Positions 46,005 to 57,756 of a stretch of DNA of 64,000 nucleotides are shown in pieces. The translations under genes were made by a program, and so were the position numbers. Below the pieces are notes generated by a model. That model did not search any database. It was not told the origin of the DNA and was given only the letters and a program-made list of their open reading frames with translations. Numbering within the stretch: position 1 is the first letter of the stretch; each line of letters opens with the position of its first letter. This stretch comes from Epiperipatus broadwayi. Lineage: Eukaryota; Onychophora; Udeonychophora; Euonychophora; Peripatidae. The stretch lies in contig JAQFVV010000028.1 in the NCBI GenBank assembly GCA_028023455.1, positions 436,001 through 500,000 of the forward strand. Reading direction: 5' to 3'.

Positions 46005-46553
46005 TGAAAAGTGAATAAAAAATGTATTCAACGATAGTTTTAAAATAGAGAAGTTAATATAAATGAAGACAGAGATCACAGAATTATACAATAAAAAAGA
46101 GGATACCACAAACACAATGTGCATACATTTTTCTGTGGTTTATTACAATTTCGCTCGCATAAAAAAAAAAAAAAATTACACTAGTTAAAATGTGTTATAA
46201 ACTGAAAACATATAAGTTCTAAAAATAGTTTTCATTGGTTGATGGGGATACTGAACCTATGTTTGAGCTATGATAATTAATATCGAACCTAAAATAATAA
46301 AAAGTCAAATGATGTGTAATTAATTTCTAACAAAGCTGAATTAAGGGGTATATAGTCAAATATTATTTTGAATTCCTCTCTGAGAAATTTCCACCTCATT
46401 GCATGTCCTTGACACTTATATTGTGCCTTCAATCATGAAAATTTGTTTTTAACTAATTTTTTTAGACCAGCAGTCACAGAATTTATTACTTGGGAAGTCC
46501 ATAAGAAATTGAAGTATGAGAAATACCAGAACTGGAATAGATCAGAGACTTTA

Positions 46554-46664
46554 CGCTCATCAAACAGGTTAGTGTATGCACAACGTTTTGAGAAGTAACA
46601 CCTGAAAAAGAGGGAAGAATAATACCTCTTGAAACATTGTGCATATACTAACATGTTTGATGTG
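46554..46664. repeat. foldback with degenerate hammerhead-like turn
   Basis: GCTCATCAAACAGGTTAGTG and TATGCACAACGTTTTGAG at the left pair with CTTGAAACATTGTGCATA and CTAACATGTTTGATGTGC at the right. Between them CTGAAAA, AGAGG/CCTCT and GAAACATT imitate the family H order, with G8 mutated to A. Confidence 0.6.
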
Positions 46665-47121
46665 CTATAAATAACAGTTGAATGTATTTAGAATATTTAA
46701 ATAAAGTTAGATTTTTCTAAAGACATTCAATACTGATATATTAAATGATGGAAATAATCCAATATTTTGTTATAAATGTTTCACACTTATAATGTTTTAC
46801 GGTTTAGTTTATATATTGAAAGACTTTAGATTTTTAATTTTTTAAATATTAGATTGCACACACAATTTTTTTCCAGTTATAAAAAAAATTTTTTTTTGAA
46901 TGCTGTGCTCATAGAAAAATTTACCATAAGAAGATTAAAATGTACTGGTACAGAATGCATCTACTATAAATACTAAGAAATAATAATACTATAACTATCA
47001 ATTTCAATAATCCATTAAACATTTTAATGTTGTAATAGTAATAAAAATAATCATTGCCTTCTTAATCCTTCCATCTTTTAATATAGAACAATTTATTACG
47101 TAACAACTTTTATCACCATCT
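46665..47121. other. AT-rich spacer
   Basis: Nothing recognised. Confidence 0.45.
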
Positions 47122-47235
47122 AAGCGTTGTTAGCTGAGAGGTCATTGCAACTGCCTTGCAAGCAAGTAGTTGGTTGCAGACGGTTGTGGGTTCACGTCCC
47201 AGCTGATGCTATGACATTTGAAAAAAAAAAAATTA
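47122..47235 (+). repeat. tRNA-derived SINE with poly-A tail
   Basis: A box TAGCTGAGAGG, anticodon-arm-like CTGCCTTGCAAGCAAG, B box GGTTCACGTCC, tail AGCTGATGCTATGACATTTG and an A12 run. The anticodon loop reads TGC (alanine-like) if folded as a tRNA. An insertion between the arms excludes a functional tRNA gene. Confidence 0.7.
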
Positions 47236-48604
47236 AATTTAATCCTTTTTAAAGATCAACTAGAAAACAATTAATCTGCTAAAATTAGCATTATTCTGTC
47301 TGTGCTATTTTCTAAGAGAAAATATCAAAAGCAGAATTTAAATACAGTGGTTAAACTAAAAGGAGAAGAGAAAAATTGTTTATCTTAGTGATTAGACCAT
47401 TTAATTTATTGATATTTATTTAATTTTTTTTTCTTCAATTTTATTTTAAAATATGTATAAATATTTAACTATTTAGTGCTTTACATTCAAATAAAATAAA
47501 AATGCTATTTTTATAAGATTAACATGAGTTAAAATAAAATCTGGTGATTAAAAAAACTCTGACTCACTAATAAAGAAGCTGTAGTAATGATATTCTAACT
47601 GCATTTATAATTCTGTCTGTGTATTTCTCTTTACTATGAATGTAGTATATATATTTTTTATAAGAATATATTCTTATATGTTAAAGTAAAGAGAACTGTA
47701 AAAGCCGAGTAGAATTGTAATAAGGAAGCATTCTCATGTGATTTATCAGTTAATTTGACAGGTTGTCTGTGGAAGAGTTTTTTCCTATTTGTTTTCTATC
47801 ATGGGAAATTAGGATTTAGTAAACAGAAAGACAAAATAGATTGAATATCCACTTTTATTCAAGTAGCAGACCACTGCTTGATTCATACCCCTACACTCCC
47901 ACATCTAATATTGGTTTTATTTTAAAGATTAATATATATAAAAGAATTCAAATTGACATATTTGATTCTACCTTAAGTGGGAAAATAATTCAACCAGTAG
48001 TCACTTGGGGGCGTGTGACTCATCTACTACTACCTGGAATTCAAAATATACTAAAGTCAAAGGATATTACCAATATCCTCCCTCATTCTTTGATTCATTC
48101 TTCCTTTAATTTTTTAGATTTTTTTTTTCTGAAAGTTAAAAAAAAAAAAAGCTTTGGACAGTGGATTTGTTTGAAAGTAGATATTTGGTATGCTTGGCTT
48201 TCTTATCACTAACGTTTTTTTTTTTTTTAAAAAAAAACCCGATTCAATCTTTTTCAATAGAAGTACACAAATAAATGAGAGAAAAAAGAATTCAAACTTT
48301 CTTTTATATATATAAAAAAAATCGTTCAGCAAGCATTGAAACTCACATTTCAAGTGGAGTAATTTACATTATGGGGAAGAGGGGAAGAAAGGCAGAATTA
48401 TTGTAAATTAGCAAATAGTGAAAATAGCTGGGAACATATGAAAAAATATCCCTTCAGAAATATGATCTAGTATATTTTATTTAAACAGAAATAAAATAAA
48501 GATAATATAAAATAGTGTTAAAAATAATTTTTTTACTGCAAATATGAATTGCGTTCTATACATTTTATTTAATATACACACACACACTATATATATATAT
48601 AAAT
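47236..48604. other. AT-rich spacer
   Basis: The open frame 47,841-48,212 ends in A/T homopolymer and shows no domain; no gene supported. Confidence 0.45.
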
Positions 48605-49205
48605 CATAATTTTCAACCATTATTAAACCACTGCTGGATTAAAGTCTCTCTATGTTTAACCCAGTTTCTCCAATCTATAGCATATTTACTCCACATCACA
48701 TCAGCAAAGTCCTTTATTTTATCCATCCATCTCGCATGAGGTTTCTTTCTAGGTCTTTTACAATCTCTTGGAAACCTATTTAAAACATCTGTCCATCTAT
48801 AATCACCCTTCTAGCAATATGCTCAGCCAAACCCATTTCAGTCTCTTAAGTTTTTCATTGGTATCAGTAATACGTTACTGTTCTCTCACCTGTATATTTT
48901 GTTTCTGATCCTTTCTTGTTACTCCTAACACATCTCTCCAATACTTCACTGGAATCATCTGAACCTGAAGAACTCTTTTGTTAAGTGTCAGATTCATAAG
49001 TAAAAACTGATAATCACATCTATTAAAAACTCCTTTTCAAAAGCAAAAGCACTTCATCCATGTTTAACTCTATCTCCCTCTGAAAAAATCCATTGAACAT
49101 TACATTATTATTTTTGATATTTATCTTTCTTGAAATTCTGAAGAATTATTTGCAGAAACAACCACTTTAACTGCAAAATCTATATGACTTAAAAATAATT
49201 ACCAT
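48605..49205 (-). pseudogene. RTE LINE 3' half, decayed
   Basis: Minus strand: the 3' end AACCATTATTAAACC-complement is preceded by regions equivalent to WRNWVKHRE, ADVMWSKYA, RWMDKIK, FPRDCKRPRKK, LLAGRIKVT, QRCVRSNKKGSE and MFNGFF. It is the same family as 1-860, in opposite orientation. Confidence 0.75.
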
Positions 49206-51705
49206 GTATTTTTATTCCTTTAGCTTTCCATTTAAGTCACAAAATACTAGATACTTATATAAGAAGATTAATACTTTAATTGACCTCAATAGTGATGATA
49301 CTGCTGTGCTATGACACTAACTCACTCTTTTGCAGTTATTTTTAACACTAATTTGCAGGTGAGGTTGTGTGTTCATTTGACAGTAAAAATTGGAACAAAA
49401 TAGTAATGATTTATTAGTTCAAAAAAACTTCTCTAGATGTCACTATTGTTCAGAGAAATTTATTACAAATGATCCAGCAGCCAGCCTACCACATTTCTGA
49501 TTGGTAGTTTCTAGCTCTCTTTGACAAGAACATTCACAAGAGCTTTGAGTATATTCATTTTTGTTATTAGACTCTAAAAACAAAATGAAAGCATATATTT
49601 TCCATAGTTTATATACTTATAATTATTTTTCATAAAAATATTTAAATATTTACTTTTAATAAAAAATAATGTGATTAGATTTAGATTTTATTCAAAAATA
49701 TTTAATTTTAGAAGATATATTAAGAAAAATCAACAATTTATTTGGCTGAATGGGAATGCATTCATATTGTCAGTAGCAAATTTTTGCTATTTTTTTTAAA
49801 AAATATGTAAATAGAATTTCATTAGTTTTAAGTAATCTGAATAATAATTTGTTTAGGTTTTAGAAAGTGAATTAAAAAAAATCTAATTTTATTAATTTAA
49901 TATACCAAACAGCAGTACAGAAATCTTCTAATAAAAAAAAAGTTATTCTTGTTATGTATTTTAGTTTAATATTGTTTTTTTTTTTATATTTGCAAAGTTG
50001 AAACTATATTTTAAAGAATAATTTTCATTTGTATATATGCATTTCTAACAAATAATTCAAAATTTCTGAAACTATAATAAAGAATAAAGGCAAATTTGAT
50101 CAAACAAAAAGTTGAAATTTAATCCATCTAGCCACTAGTGGTTGTTAAAGAAAAAAGAACTAAGAGAATCTGCAGGATACAGGGTTAATATATATATATT
50201 ATAACAAAACCCATATCTCTCACTAGACAGGTGTACACTACCGAATATATATCTACGATATATCAATATACGTGCCTACATATTTTTATTTAATTAAATG
50301 ATTTTGACCTAAAATATTATTATTCAAAACTTATGGATTCGTTCTCGCAACTGTAATATATCCCTGTGTATTTATGGTCATCCGAAGGACACCAAGCGCC
50401 AATCCTATACAAATATAAGAATTATGCGAAGTGGATATATTACCAACAAGAACACTATTTACGTAAGGTGAGAGAGGTTTTGACCATCAGCTAGCTCAGT
50501 CTCATGGTCGGGTGGCGTCACAGCCGGGAGTAGCCACAAATGGGGTTAAGAGTTCTTTTTTTTTTTTAAACATAAGAAAAAAAAATAATAATAACTAAAT
50601 AAATTGATTTGTAAATAAATAACTAGTTCAACACTCTACTTTCTTTGTATATTTTTTTAATATTACAAAACAATGTATTTATTACTCTGTCATTTCAAAT
50701 CGCATGCATACGTCATTCTTTCCAATAAATCTCTCATACATAACTCAAGTAGTGAAGGTCGATATTAAGAAAAAGTTTGTATCACGTGACTTCCGACACT
50801 AATTACTTTATTATGTCCATAATGGAACGAGGCTTTAAGGAAACCTTATTAAATTAGTTCATACGTCACCTTCACTTATTATAGTAAGTAAAAAAAAATT
50901 TCTTTTCATAAAGGAAAATAAAAATCAGTAATTAAACTTCTTTACCTGACTCTCCCCAGGGAAGTAGTAGAAGCAGATTTATTTATTTATTCAAGAGTTC
51001 CGTTCCACAGGTAAAATCCAGCAATTCCAGGTAAAGATTTGAGATCTTCATGTCCGTTGGCTGATGAGGTTCATCTTGGTTCCACATTGGGAATTATTTG
51101 TTGTTTCGAGGAATCAGGATTTTATTGGTTGAGGCAGCTGCAGCAGATTGGAATTAGGGGTTTGAATCCGATGCGGCCTTCTCTTACCCTGACATTTCTT
51201 TTGAATTCGCCATTATATAAGCTAAATATTTAAAACTCTTTTAGGTGTTCATGGTTGTAGCTCTGCCAGACAAAAGACCAAATGCATTCTGGGTGGCTCG
51301 CTTTTATAGCCCCCTCCATTTGTTCTAGAAGCTTTTTTATCTCACTTCCGATTTTCAATGTGGACTAACCGGATCTGTTAGACGTGTGAAAACTCATGTC
51401 GTAGCTTCTATTGTATATAACAGAAAATGGAATCTCATTCTGCTGGAAACCTCTAGTTTGTTAAGCGTGAAACAAAATCTCGTTTCTCTCTTTTCACTAC
51501 TTAATCCATTAATACACACATTTGTCACATGCACATATATCATTTCAAAATGACAGAATCCCTCTCCCCACGTTTGTGTATTTGTAACCACCACCACGTA
51601 ATAAAAAAAAATTAAATATTATATACATCTATGTCTATATATGTTTACCGATTAAATAATATTATTTGTGACTGGGTTTGAACCCATTCTGTCACAATAT
51701 ATATA
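49206..51705. other. AT-rich interval with a few GC-richer islands
   Basis: No gene recognised. Islands at 50,340-50,560 (including GGTCGGGTGGCGTCACAGCC) and 50,955-51,330 have more balanced composition and might be low-copy host sequence. The open frame 51,039-51,233 lacks a domain. Confidence 0.4.
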
Positions 51706-51708
51706 TAT

Positions 51709-51897
51709 CTTGAATATGTGGTGTTATCTATTTAAATCAACTTAATTAGAAAGCAGTTAACCCAAAATAATTGCTCCTAGCCAAGAGTCAAAGTAAACTG
51801 ACATAATTTACTTTGACTCTTGGCCTAGAGCAGTTGTTCTAGGTTAAGTGTTTTGTAATTAAATTAATTTAAATAGATAAACTCCACATATTCAAGA
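51709..51897. repeat. palindromic element, 189 bp, long arms
   Basis: TCTTGAATATGTGG, TATCTATTTAAATCAACTTA and CCAAGAGTCAAAGTAAA pair with TTTACTTTGACTCTTGG, TTAATTTAAATAGATA and CCACATATTCAAGA. The arms cover nearly the whole unit. Confidence 0.8.
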
Positions 51898-51956
51898 TTT
51901 CCATCAAACATATCCATTAAAAATGTTGTATTGAATATATATAAATACAGAAAAGT

Positions 51957-52076
51957 AGTCAACACTTAAACAATACTAATATCAATAACAATCAACAATC
52001 TTTATCTGTTGTCAAGGCAACCTCCTTTAAACAGATTGAGATTGCTATTGCTATTGATATTGTTTAAGTGTTGACT
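51957..52076. repeat. palindromic family D, full copy
   Basis: AGTCAACACTTAAACAATAC, TCAATAACAATCAACAATC, GTTGTCAAGGCAACC in the loop, then ATTGCTATTGATATTG and TTTAAGTGTTGACT. Confidence 0.8.
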
Positions 52077-52664
52077 GCTTTCTTGTATTAACATTAATGC
52101 TTAGGGAATCTTGAGCATCATTAGAGTTAATATATATGTATATAATAATCTCTTTTTTTCTAGAATGAAAGATGAAATAAGATTTTGGTATAAAAAATTA
52201 AAAAAGTCTCATAAGTAATAAAAAATAAGGAATTATTCTGCTTGGATTAGTGCAGCAGTAGTGTCAAACTCTGAAGCATAGGGTTCTAAGATTGAGTTCA
52301 GTTCTAGTACTTTGGGCATTTAAACTTCTTATAAACTTCCTAGTAATGACACCATATGATTATTTTTCATTTTTGTAAATAAAAGTTTGTTTTATTTTGA
52401 TACTTTTTTTTATAATTCTTTGGTTTTAAAAAATTACCACAAGATTAGTTTCAGTGAAGGTCAGGTGCCTATATATGCGAATACAGATAAAACTTCATTA
52501 ATCCAAAATCCCTCCCTCACTCTTTTGTATTAGTGAATTTCTTGAATCTGAAGGATAGCTTTTTTACACCCTCATTGTAAACCAAAACTCTGCCAAAAAT
52601 ATAAATAAACATTAATTTTACTATATTGTCTGTATGCTATAAAAATTTATTTATTAATTATAAT
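52077..52664. other. AT-rich spacer
   Basis: Nothing recognised. Confidence 0.45.
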
Positions 52665-52761
52665 ATATAGGGTATATGAGCATAGACTTTTACATGACCC
52701 ACCATTCTCCACTCTATTTAGTAACACTGATACACTTAAACACATATATGCTGAAAAGATA

Positions 52762-52822
52762 AATAATAACCAATATACATATTTCATGCTAAACCAGCAA
52801 TCATCAGTTGGTCCAGATTATC
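52762..52822 (-). ncRNA. hammerhead ribozyme motif, B2 left arm
   Basis: Minus strand: GATAATC and TGG bulge, ACCAA, CTGATGA (52,801-52,807), stem II TGCT/AGCA with GGTTT loop, GAAA (52,782-52,785), stem III ATATGTAT (self-complementary allowing G-U), A at the cut (52,774), then TTGGT. The base of stem II is T-T. Confidence 0.68.
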
Positions 52823-52968
52823 ATCTCTACACATATATACTATAAGTGCTCAGGTATATATTAAGACAGACAATTCTCATACTTTAATGGACAGGCTTTA
52901 ATCTACTCCACACTCCAACCGTCCATCCAATTGAAAGTCTGCCCATCCTTGCATATGTATTAAATGTA

Positions 52969-53509
52969 ATATAGAAATAAAACAAACTAACTCCTTCTTT
53001 TAAAACTTGATTTTTTATGACTATAATCATGAAAAAGAAATCCAACGTTTCGACTATTTTTTATAATCTTTTTCAAGGCACACTAAAATAAAATATATAT
53101 ACAATAAATATCACATATTCCAAAAAAAAAAAAAAAAATTAAATTAATTAAAAATTACAAAATATATCCATAACCAAAATTTTCTTTTTTTTACCTTATC
53201 TCACTCCCCTTTCCTATTACAATCACAACTTAAACACAACTAATTCCTTTTTAAAAATCTATATATATCAAATAAAAACTTTTAATTAAAAACCTATTAT
53301 TTATTATTATTTATTGTATATATATTTTATTTTAGTGTGCCTTGAAAAAGACTATAAAAAATAGTCGAAACGTTGGATTTCTTTTTAAATGATTATAGTC
53401 ATAAAAAATCAAGTTTTAAAAAGAAGGAGTTAGTTTGTTTTATTTCTATATTAGATATATATGAACTATTTTGAAAAGAAGAACTGTGTGCTGGATATAT
53501 TAAATTATT
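52969..53509. mobile_element. nested family H palindrome with 13-bp target duplication
   Basis: TGTATTAAATGTA occurs at 52,956-52,968 and 53,510-53,522. Within, arms of over 130 bp (AATATAGAAATAAAACAAAC, TAACTCCTTCTTTTAAAAC, CCAACGTTTCGACTATTTTT and complements) form a palindrome ending about 53,452. The loop is A/T-rich. Both arms end in a CTTGAAAAAGAC, TAGTC, GAAACGTTGG arrangement, a mutated hammerhead-like core with an ACGT stem III. Confidence 0.72.
53337..53382 (+). ncRNA. hammerhead-like motif, family H
   Basis: TTGAAAA (53,342-53,348, versus CTGANGA), stem II GACTAT/ATAGTC, GAAA (53,367-53,370), stem III ACGT, T at the predicted cut, then GG. Two core substitutions (C3 and G8) make activity unlikely. 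Confidence 0.45.
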
Positions 53510-53746
53510 TGTATTAAATGTATTATGTCCTGTACATGTGGGGTTCAGATTGACTTTAGATCAACATGGGTGTGACAATAATCTCGGTCTCATGGTGGCC
53601 TTTGAGCATTCCATCATCAGATTTTCAATTGGATGGACGATTGAAGAGTTGGAGTGTGGAGTAGATTGAAGCTTGTCCATTAAAGTATGAGGATTGTCTA
53701 TCTTAATATATATATCTGAGCACTTATAGTATATATGTGTAGAGAT

Positions 53747-53807
53747 GATAATCTGGACCAACTGATGATTGCTGGTTTAGCATGAAATACGTATATTGGT
53801 GATTATT
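53747..53807 (+). ncRNA. hammerhead ribozyme motif, B2 right arm
   Basis: Stem I: ACCAA (53,757-53,761) with TTGGT (53,796-53,800), TGG bulge (53,754-53,756), outer ATAATC/GATTAT (53,748-53,753 with 53,801-53,806). CTGATGA 53,762-53,768. Stem II TGCT/AGCA with GGTTT loop. GAAA 53,784-53,787. Stem III is the perfect 8-nt palindrome ATACGTAT (53,787-53,794), and A 53,795 is the predicted cleavage nucleotide. The only weak point is T-T at the base of stem II. Confidence 0.75.
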
Positions 53808-53912
53808 TATCTTTTCAACATATATGTGTTTAAGTGTATCAGTGTTATTAGATAGAGTGAAGAGTGGTGAGTCGTGTGAAAGTCTGTGCTCATATACCCT
53901 ATATATTACATA

Positions 53913-55845
53913 TATATATAGACAGAGGTATATAATAAGCTTGTGTTTCAGTTATTTATTAATTATAATATAAAGCGAGAAATATACAATACAGTGCAAT
54001 TTATTTACTGTGAAAAGCTAAAGATCACCTTTGATTAAGTAATAGAAGTTGTTAAATATCTGTAACACGTATGGATTAACAGTTTTCTACCTTTGTACAA
54101 GGAAAAAAAAAACGATGTTAAACGATATTGAATCTAATATACCCAAAATTGATAAAATTTTAACTTCTATCATTATATATTATTAGATTTCACTTTTTTA
54201 AAGAAAGTATTTTCGATTTTATATAAACACACATCTATACGTGTGCGTTTGTCTGAAAGTTTGTGATGATGGTATTGTAGTTGTAGTTATATACTTGACT
54301 ATTTTCATCATATAAAAATAATTATTAAATGTCTTTGGAAAAAATTAAACTTTATTTAAATTTCCATAGGCCAATATACAACATAACATTTTCCAGTAGT
54401 TCTATTATTTCTTCAGGTGTTGCTGGCTTGACCAGTGATAGATAGTAACAGCATGCGAATGAAACCTGGAACTTTATATTTGCGAATAAAGCCTAGGTTT
54501 GATTCCCACGTTAGTACTGCCAATGGTGAGGCGACCAACACTTTAAATTCAATATGTTTGTGAAAATTGTAAATAGTTTGAATTTTTCGAAAATCATTTA
54601 ACAATTAATATTAGATGATGGAAATAGTCTAACATATAAATGGACTACTGTACGGGTGTGCGTTTATGTAAAACATTAATACTTTTTCTCCCACAAAATA
54701 AAATCATAAATGTCCATAACCAACATACAAATAAACATAAATGGTCATGTTTAACCCCCAATTCTAAGAGGGGGTGGGTGGGATTAATCGTAACTTTATT
54801 TTGTCGGGTGATTACTTTTATATATAAAAATGAGTTCAAATTAATAATTGAACATTTGATATATTATATGATTTTTAAAGCACAATATATAAAATGCACC
54901 ACAAGAATCTGAGATATGAATTTATTCTTTTTCATCTTCTATTGATTTAGTTTTGGGATTTTTTTTTTTAAAAAGAATTATTTTAAACTAGTTTTATACC
55001 ACCCATAATGTTTATATTGCTGAAAAGCAATTATTTCTTAAATGAATAGAAAAAATACTTAGAATTTCACCGATTAATCAAAATAAGCGTAGGGAATAAC
55101 TTAAAAATAGAAATCTAATAGTTAAATTTTTTCTCCCAATAAAATTCAATAATTTTACTTATATGTATTTTTTATTTCTTTGCTCATTTAGAAAAATTAG
55201 AATGAAAATAAACATATTTATTTCAAGATTTCATAAAGCGAAGTTACATAAAATAATGAGAAGACGAAACAAAAAAAAACAACGAGAGGAAAATAAATGA
55301 ATTATTAATTTTGCATAATGATTCGACAATTACTTCTAAAAATATATAAATAAAATTTTTTCATATGCAATAGCTGGAAATCAATGATAAGTAACAATAT
55401 GCAGAGCAAATTCGTTCAACCAGCTAAAAATTAATAAGCCTTCAGGAATAACAAATACACATTTATATATAATCTCTGTTTTAAAGATATAAACAGCACA
55501 ATTTATGAATATTTAAAATGAATTAATATTTTATTATTTCAAAATATTTACTGTCGATATAAATATAGATCGCAAAAGCTTAAGATATATGAATATTCAT
55601 TATTTATTGAAATTAATCAGCAGCCATCTTAACTAGGAAAAGAAATAAAAAAGAGTTAAAAAAGAGCGATGACTTTTGGATCATAATATAATTCACAAAT
55701 ATGGCCACATACAATAAAAATTAGTCTTCATTATTTTAGTGATATCTTCGTTATATCCTCTTTTAATATCTTCTGCAGGAAATTTTTATTTCTGAAAAAC
55801 ATTTAGACTATTAATAACTTTTATTAGTCATTCATTAGACTAAAG
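53913..55845. other. AT-rich spacer
   Basis: A repeat-like piece at 54,413-54,560 (GTTGCTGGCTTGACCAGTG, AAACCTGGAACTTTA, a B-box-like GGTTTGATTCCC) also occurs around 56,895-56,985; otherwise nothing. Confidence 0.45.
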
Positions 55846-55847
55846 AT

Positions 55848-56735
55848 TAGCCACTTAATAATATTTTAGTAGTGTAATTTTTACTACACCACTAACACAA
55901 GATAGGAACTGGCTTCTATCCACTTTTATTACTTAGTTGAAGAGTGTAGTCTTAAAGATATGACCAAAGTCACGTGAAAAAGATGTAGGATCTCTAAGAT
56001 GCACACTTCATGCTGAACTACTCTCACCAGTTGGCCCAGATCTCAATCTCTTGCACATATTTTTATCATTGTTCAGTGTATATAGATAGCCAATTATTAC
56101 AGTTTAATTGATGGGTCAAACTTACCACCCTCACAACTTTCATACAAACCACTTAATAAAAGCCTAAAGTCTGAGTTCGAACCTGCACATATTACATATA
56201 TAAATGCAGGTTTAAGCCTGTACAATATATTAAAAGCATATTAATAATTTTTATTAGTTATTCTTTAGACTAGAGGTTTATTCCACTTACTGAATAGTAT
56301 TTCTGTAGTCTAATTTTTCACATGTCTTTGGTCCTACACCCCTTACAAGGTCTTAAAAACAAATAGAAACTACTATCTTATATGAGAATGGTATAGTGAA
56401 AATTATGCTTTAGAAAGAAATATTATGTATTAAGTGAATAATCTGTTGTCTAATGTATGACTGATGAAACTTATTAATATACTTCCATTAAATGGTTCCT
56501 GTCAAAGTTGTAACAGCAGCAAGTTTGACACCTATCAATTAAACTGTAAGTAATTGACTATCTATATATACTGAACAAAGATATGTGTATGAAATTGTGA
56601 TCTGGCCAACCGATGAGTTCTGGTTTAGTTACAAAATATGCATCTTGGGGATTATACGTCTTTGTCACAAGTCTTAATCATATGGAAATCTATTCCTACT
56701 TTGTATGTTAAAACTACACTATAGAAATATTATAC
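55848..56735. mobile_element. foldback family B1, degraded copy
   Basis: The left arm contains CACTACACC-like ends, AAGATAGGAACTGGC, the core region in minus orientation (CTGGTGA, GAAG) and ATATAGATAGCC. The right arm has complements, with the core in plus orientation (CCGATGA near 56,611, ACAAAAT). Both ribozymes are inactivated. It matches the better copy at 59,155-60,110. Confidence 0.7.
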
Positions 56736-57756
56736 ACTGAGGCTATGATTGTAATTATATGTTGGACTAATTCCATCATTAAGTTGTTAATGTTTTTTAT
56801 AAAAATTCTAACTTTACTTAATGTTTTCAAATACACTCAACTCTTAACAATAACTTGCACATTAGTTTGCAACATGATGTATTGTTATCCTAGCTTTTTC
56901 AGGTATTGCTGGCATGACTAATGACAATATTAGCATAGGGATAAAAAAAATCAAACCAGGGAACTTTAGATTCTTGAATAATGAATTTAATATGGTGCTC
57001 TACCTATATTTGCTATTCTGTCAAACACTACAAAATTGTACATTTACCTAAAAGAGTTCTCATGAATGATTGATTGTGGTGCTCTTAGATCTGGCATTTG
57101 AACTTCTTATGAACTCCAAAGCAATAAAGTCATATGCCTTTTTTATGGATTATGATTGGTTTATGAGGTTATTTGCCATTGCCATATTATTATCAGCTTC
57201 TTTAAATTTTCTCTTGACTTTTTGCTCTCTGTCTAAAGCTCTTGTCTATTCCCAATCCAACCTTTATTCATTGATGCATGCAAGGAGGGTACTTTAATCA
57301 TTTTTAAAAGAATGGCTGGTATTACTGATGTATGTTTAATTGTAGTTTTTCATTATATTCATTAGGAAGATGGTTATTTTCATTTGCTTCACATATACAC
57401 TTCAAATACGATACACTGCCACAATCGATCAATTTCATTACATGCAGAAAACTGAATACACATACTGAATTGTCTTATGATTTTTCTATCATCTTTTTAA
57501 AACATTACAAAATATCCTTACTTGATATTTGCTTAATTTACGAAACAATAGAAATTTTTTTGGGAAAAAAAAAATGAACTGGATTGTATAAGCAATAATT
57601 AAGTGCAAGAAATATGACAACGAAGTGAGGTGAAGACAGCTTCAACACCGGTTTAGTTATTTTCTTTCTAAAGTGTAATTAAATCATGAAAAAAAGATCT
57701 ATTTTTATGAACTATATTGAAATATAATTTGAAAAATTACATCTATATAAATATTA
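56736..57756. other. AT-rich spacer
   Basis: Contains a piece shared with 63,170-63,205 (CTTATGAACTCC, AATAAAG) and one shared with 54,413; no gene supported. Confidence 0.45.

Larger units (their letters stand above)
52665..53912. mobile_element. large foldback, family B2, with hammerheads in both arms and a nested insertion
   Basis: The left arm (52,665-52,945) and right arm (about 53,620-53,912) are complementary with few mismatches. Each has a TATAGGGTATATGAGC-type end, AACACTGATACACTTAAACA, the hammerhead core, TAAGTGCTCAG and CTACTCCACACTCCAAC or the complement. The loop region contains a separate palindromic element (52,969-53,509). No ORF of coding character; short open frames inside are by-products of the repeat. 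The close match between arms suggests recent formation or gene conversion. Confidence 0.8.

Noticed and set aside
47122-47235. Functional tRNA gene
   Set aside because: A and B boxes are present, but there is an insertion between the arms, no clean acceptor stem, and a poly-A tail; SINE is the better reading.
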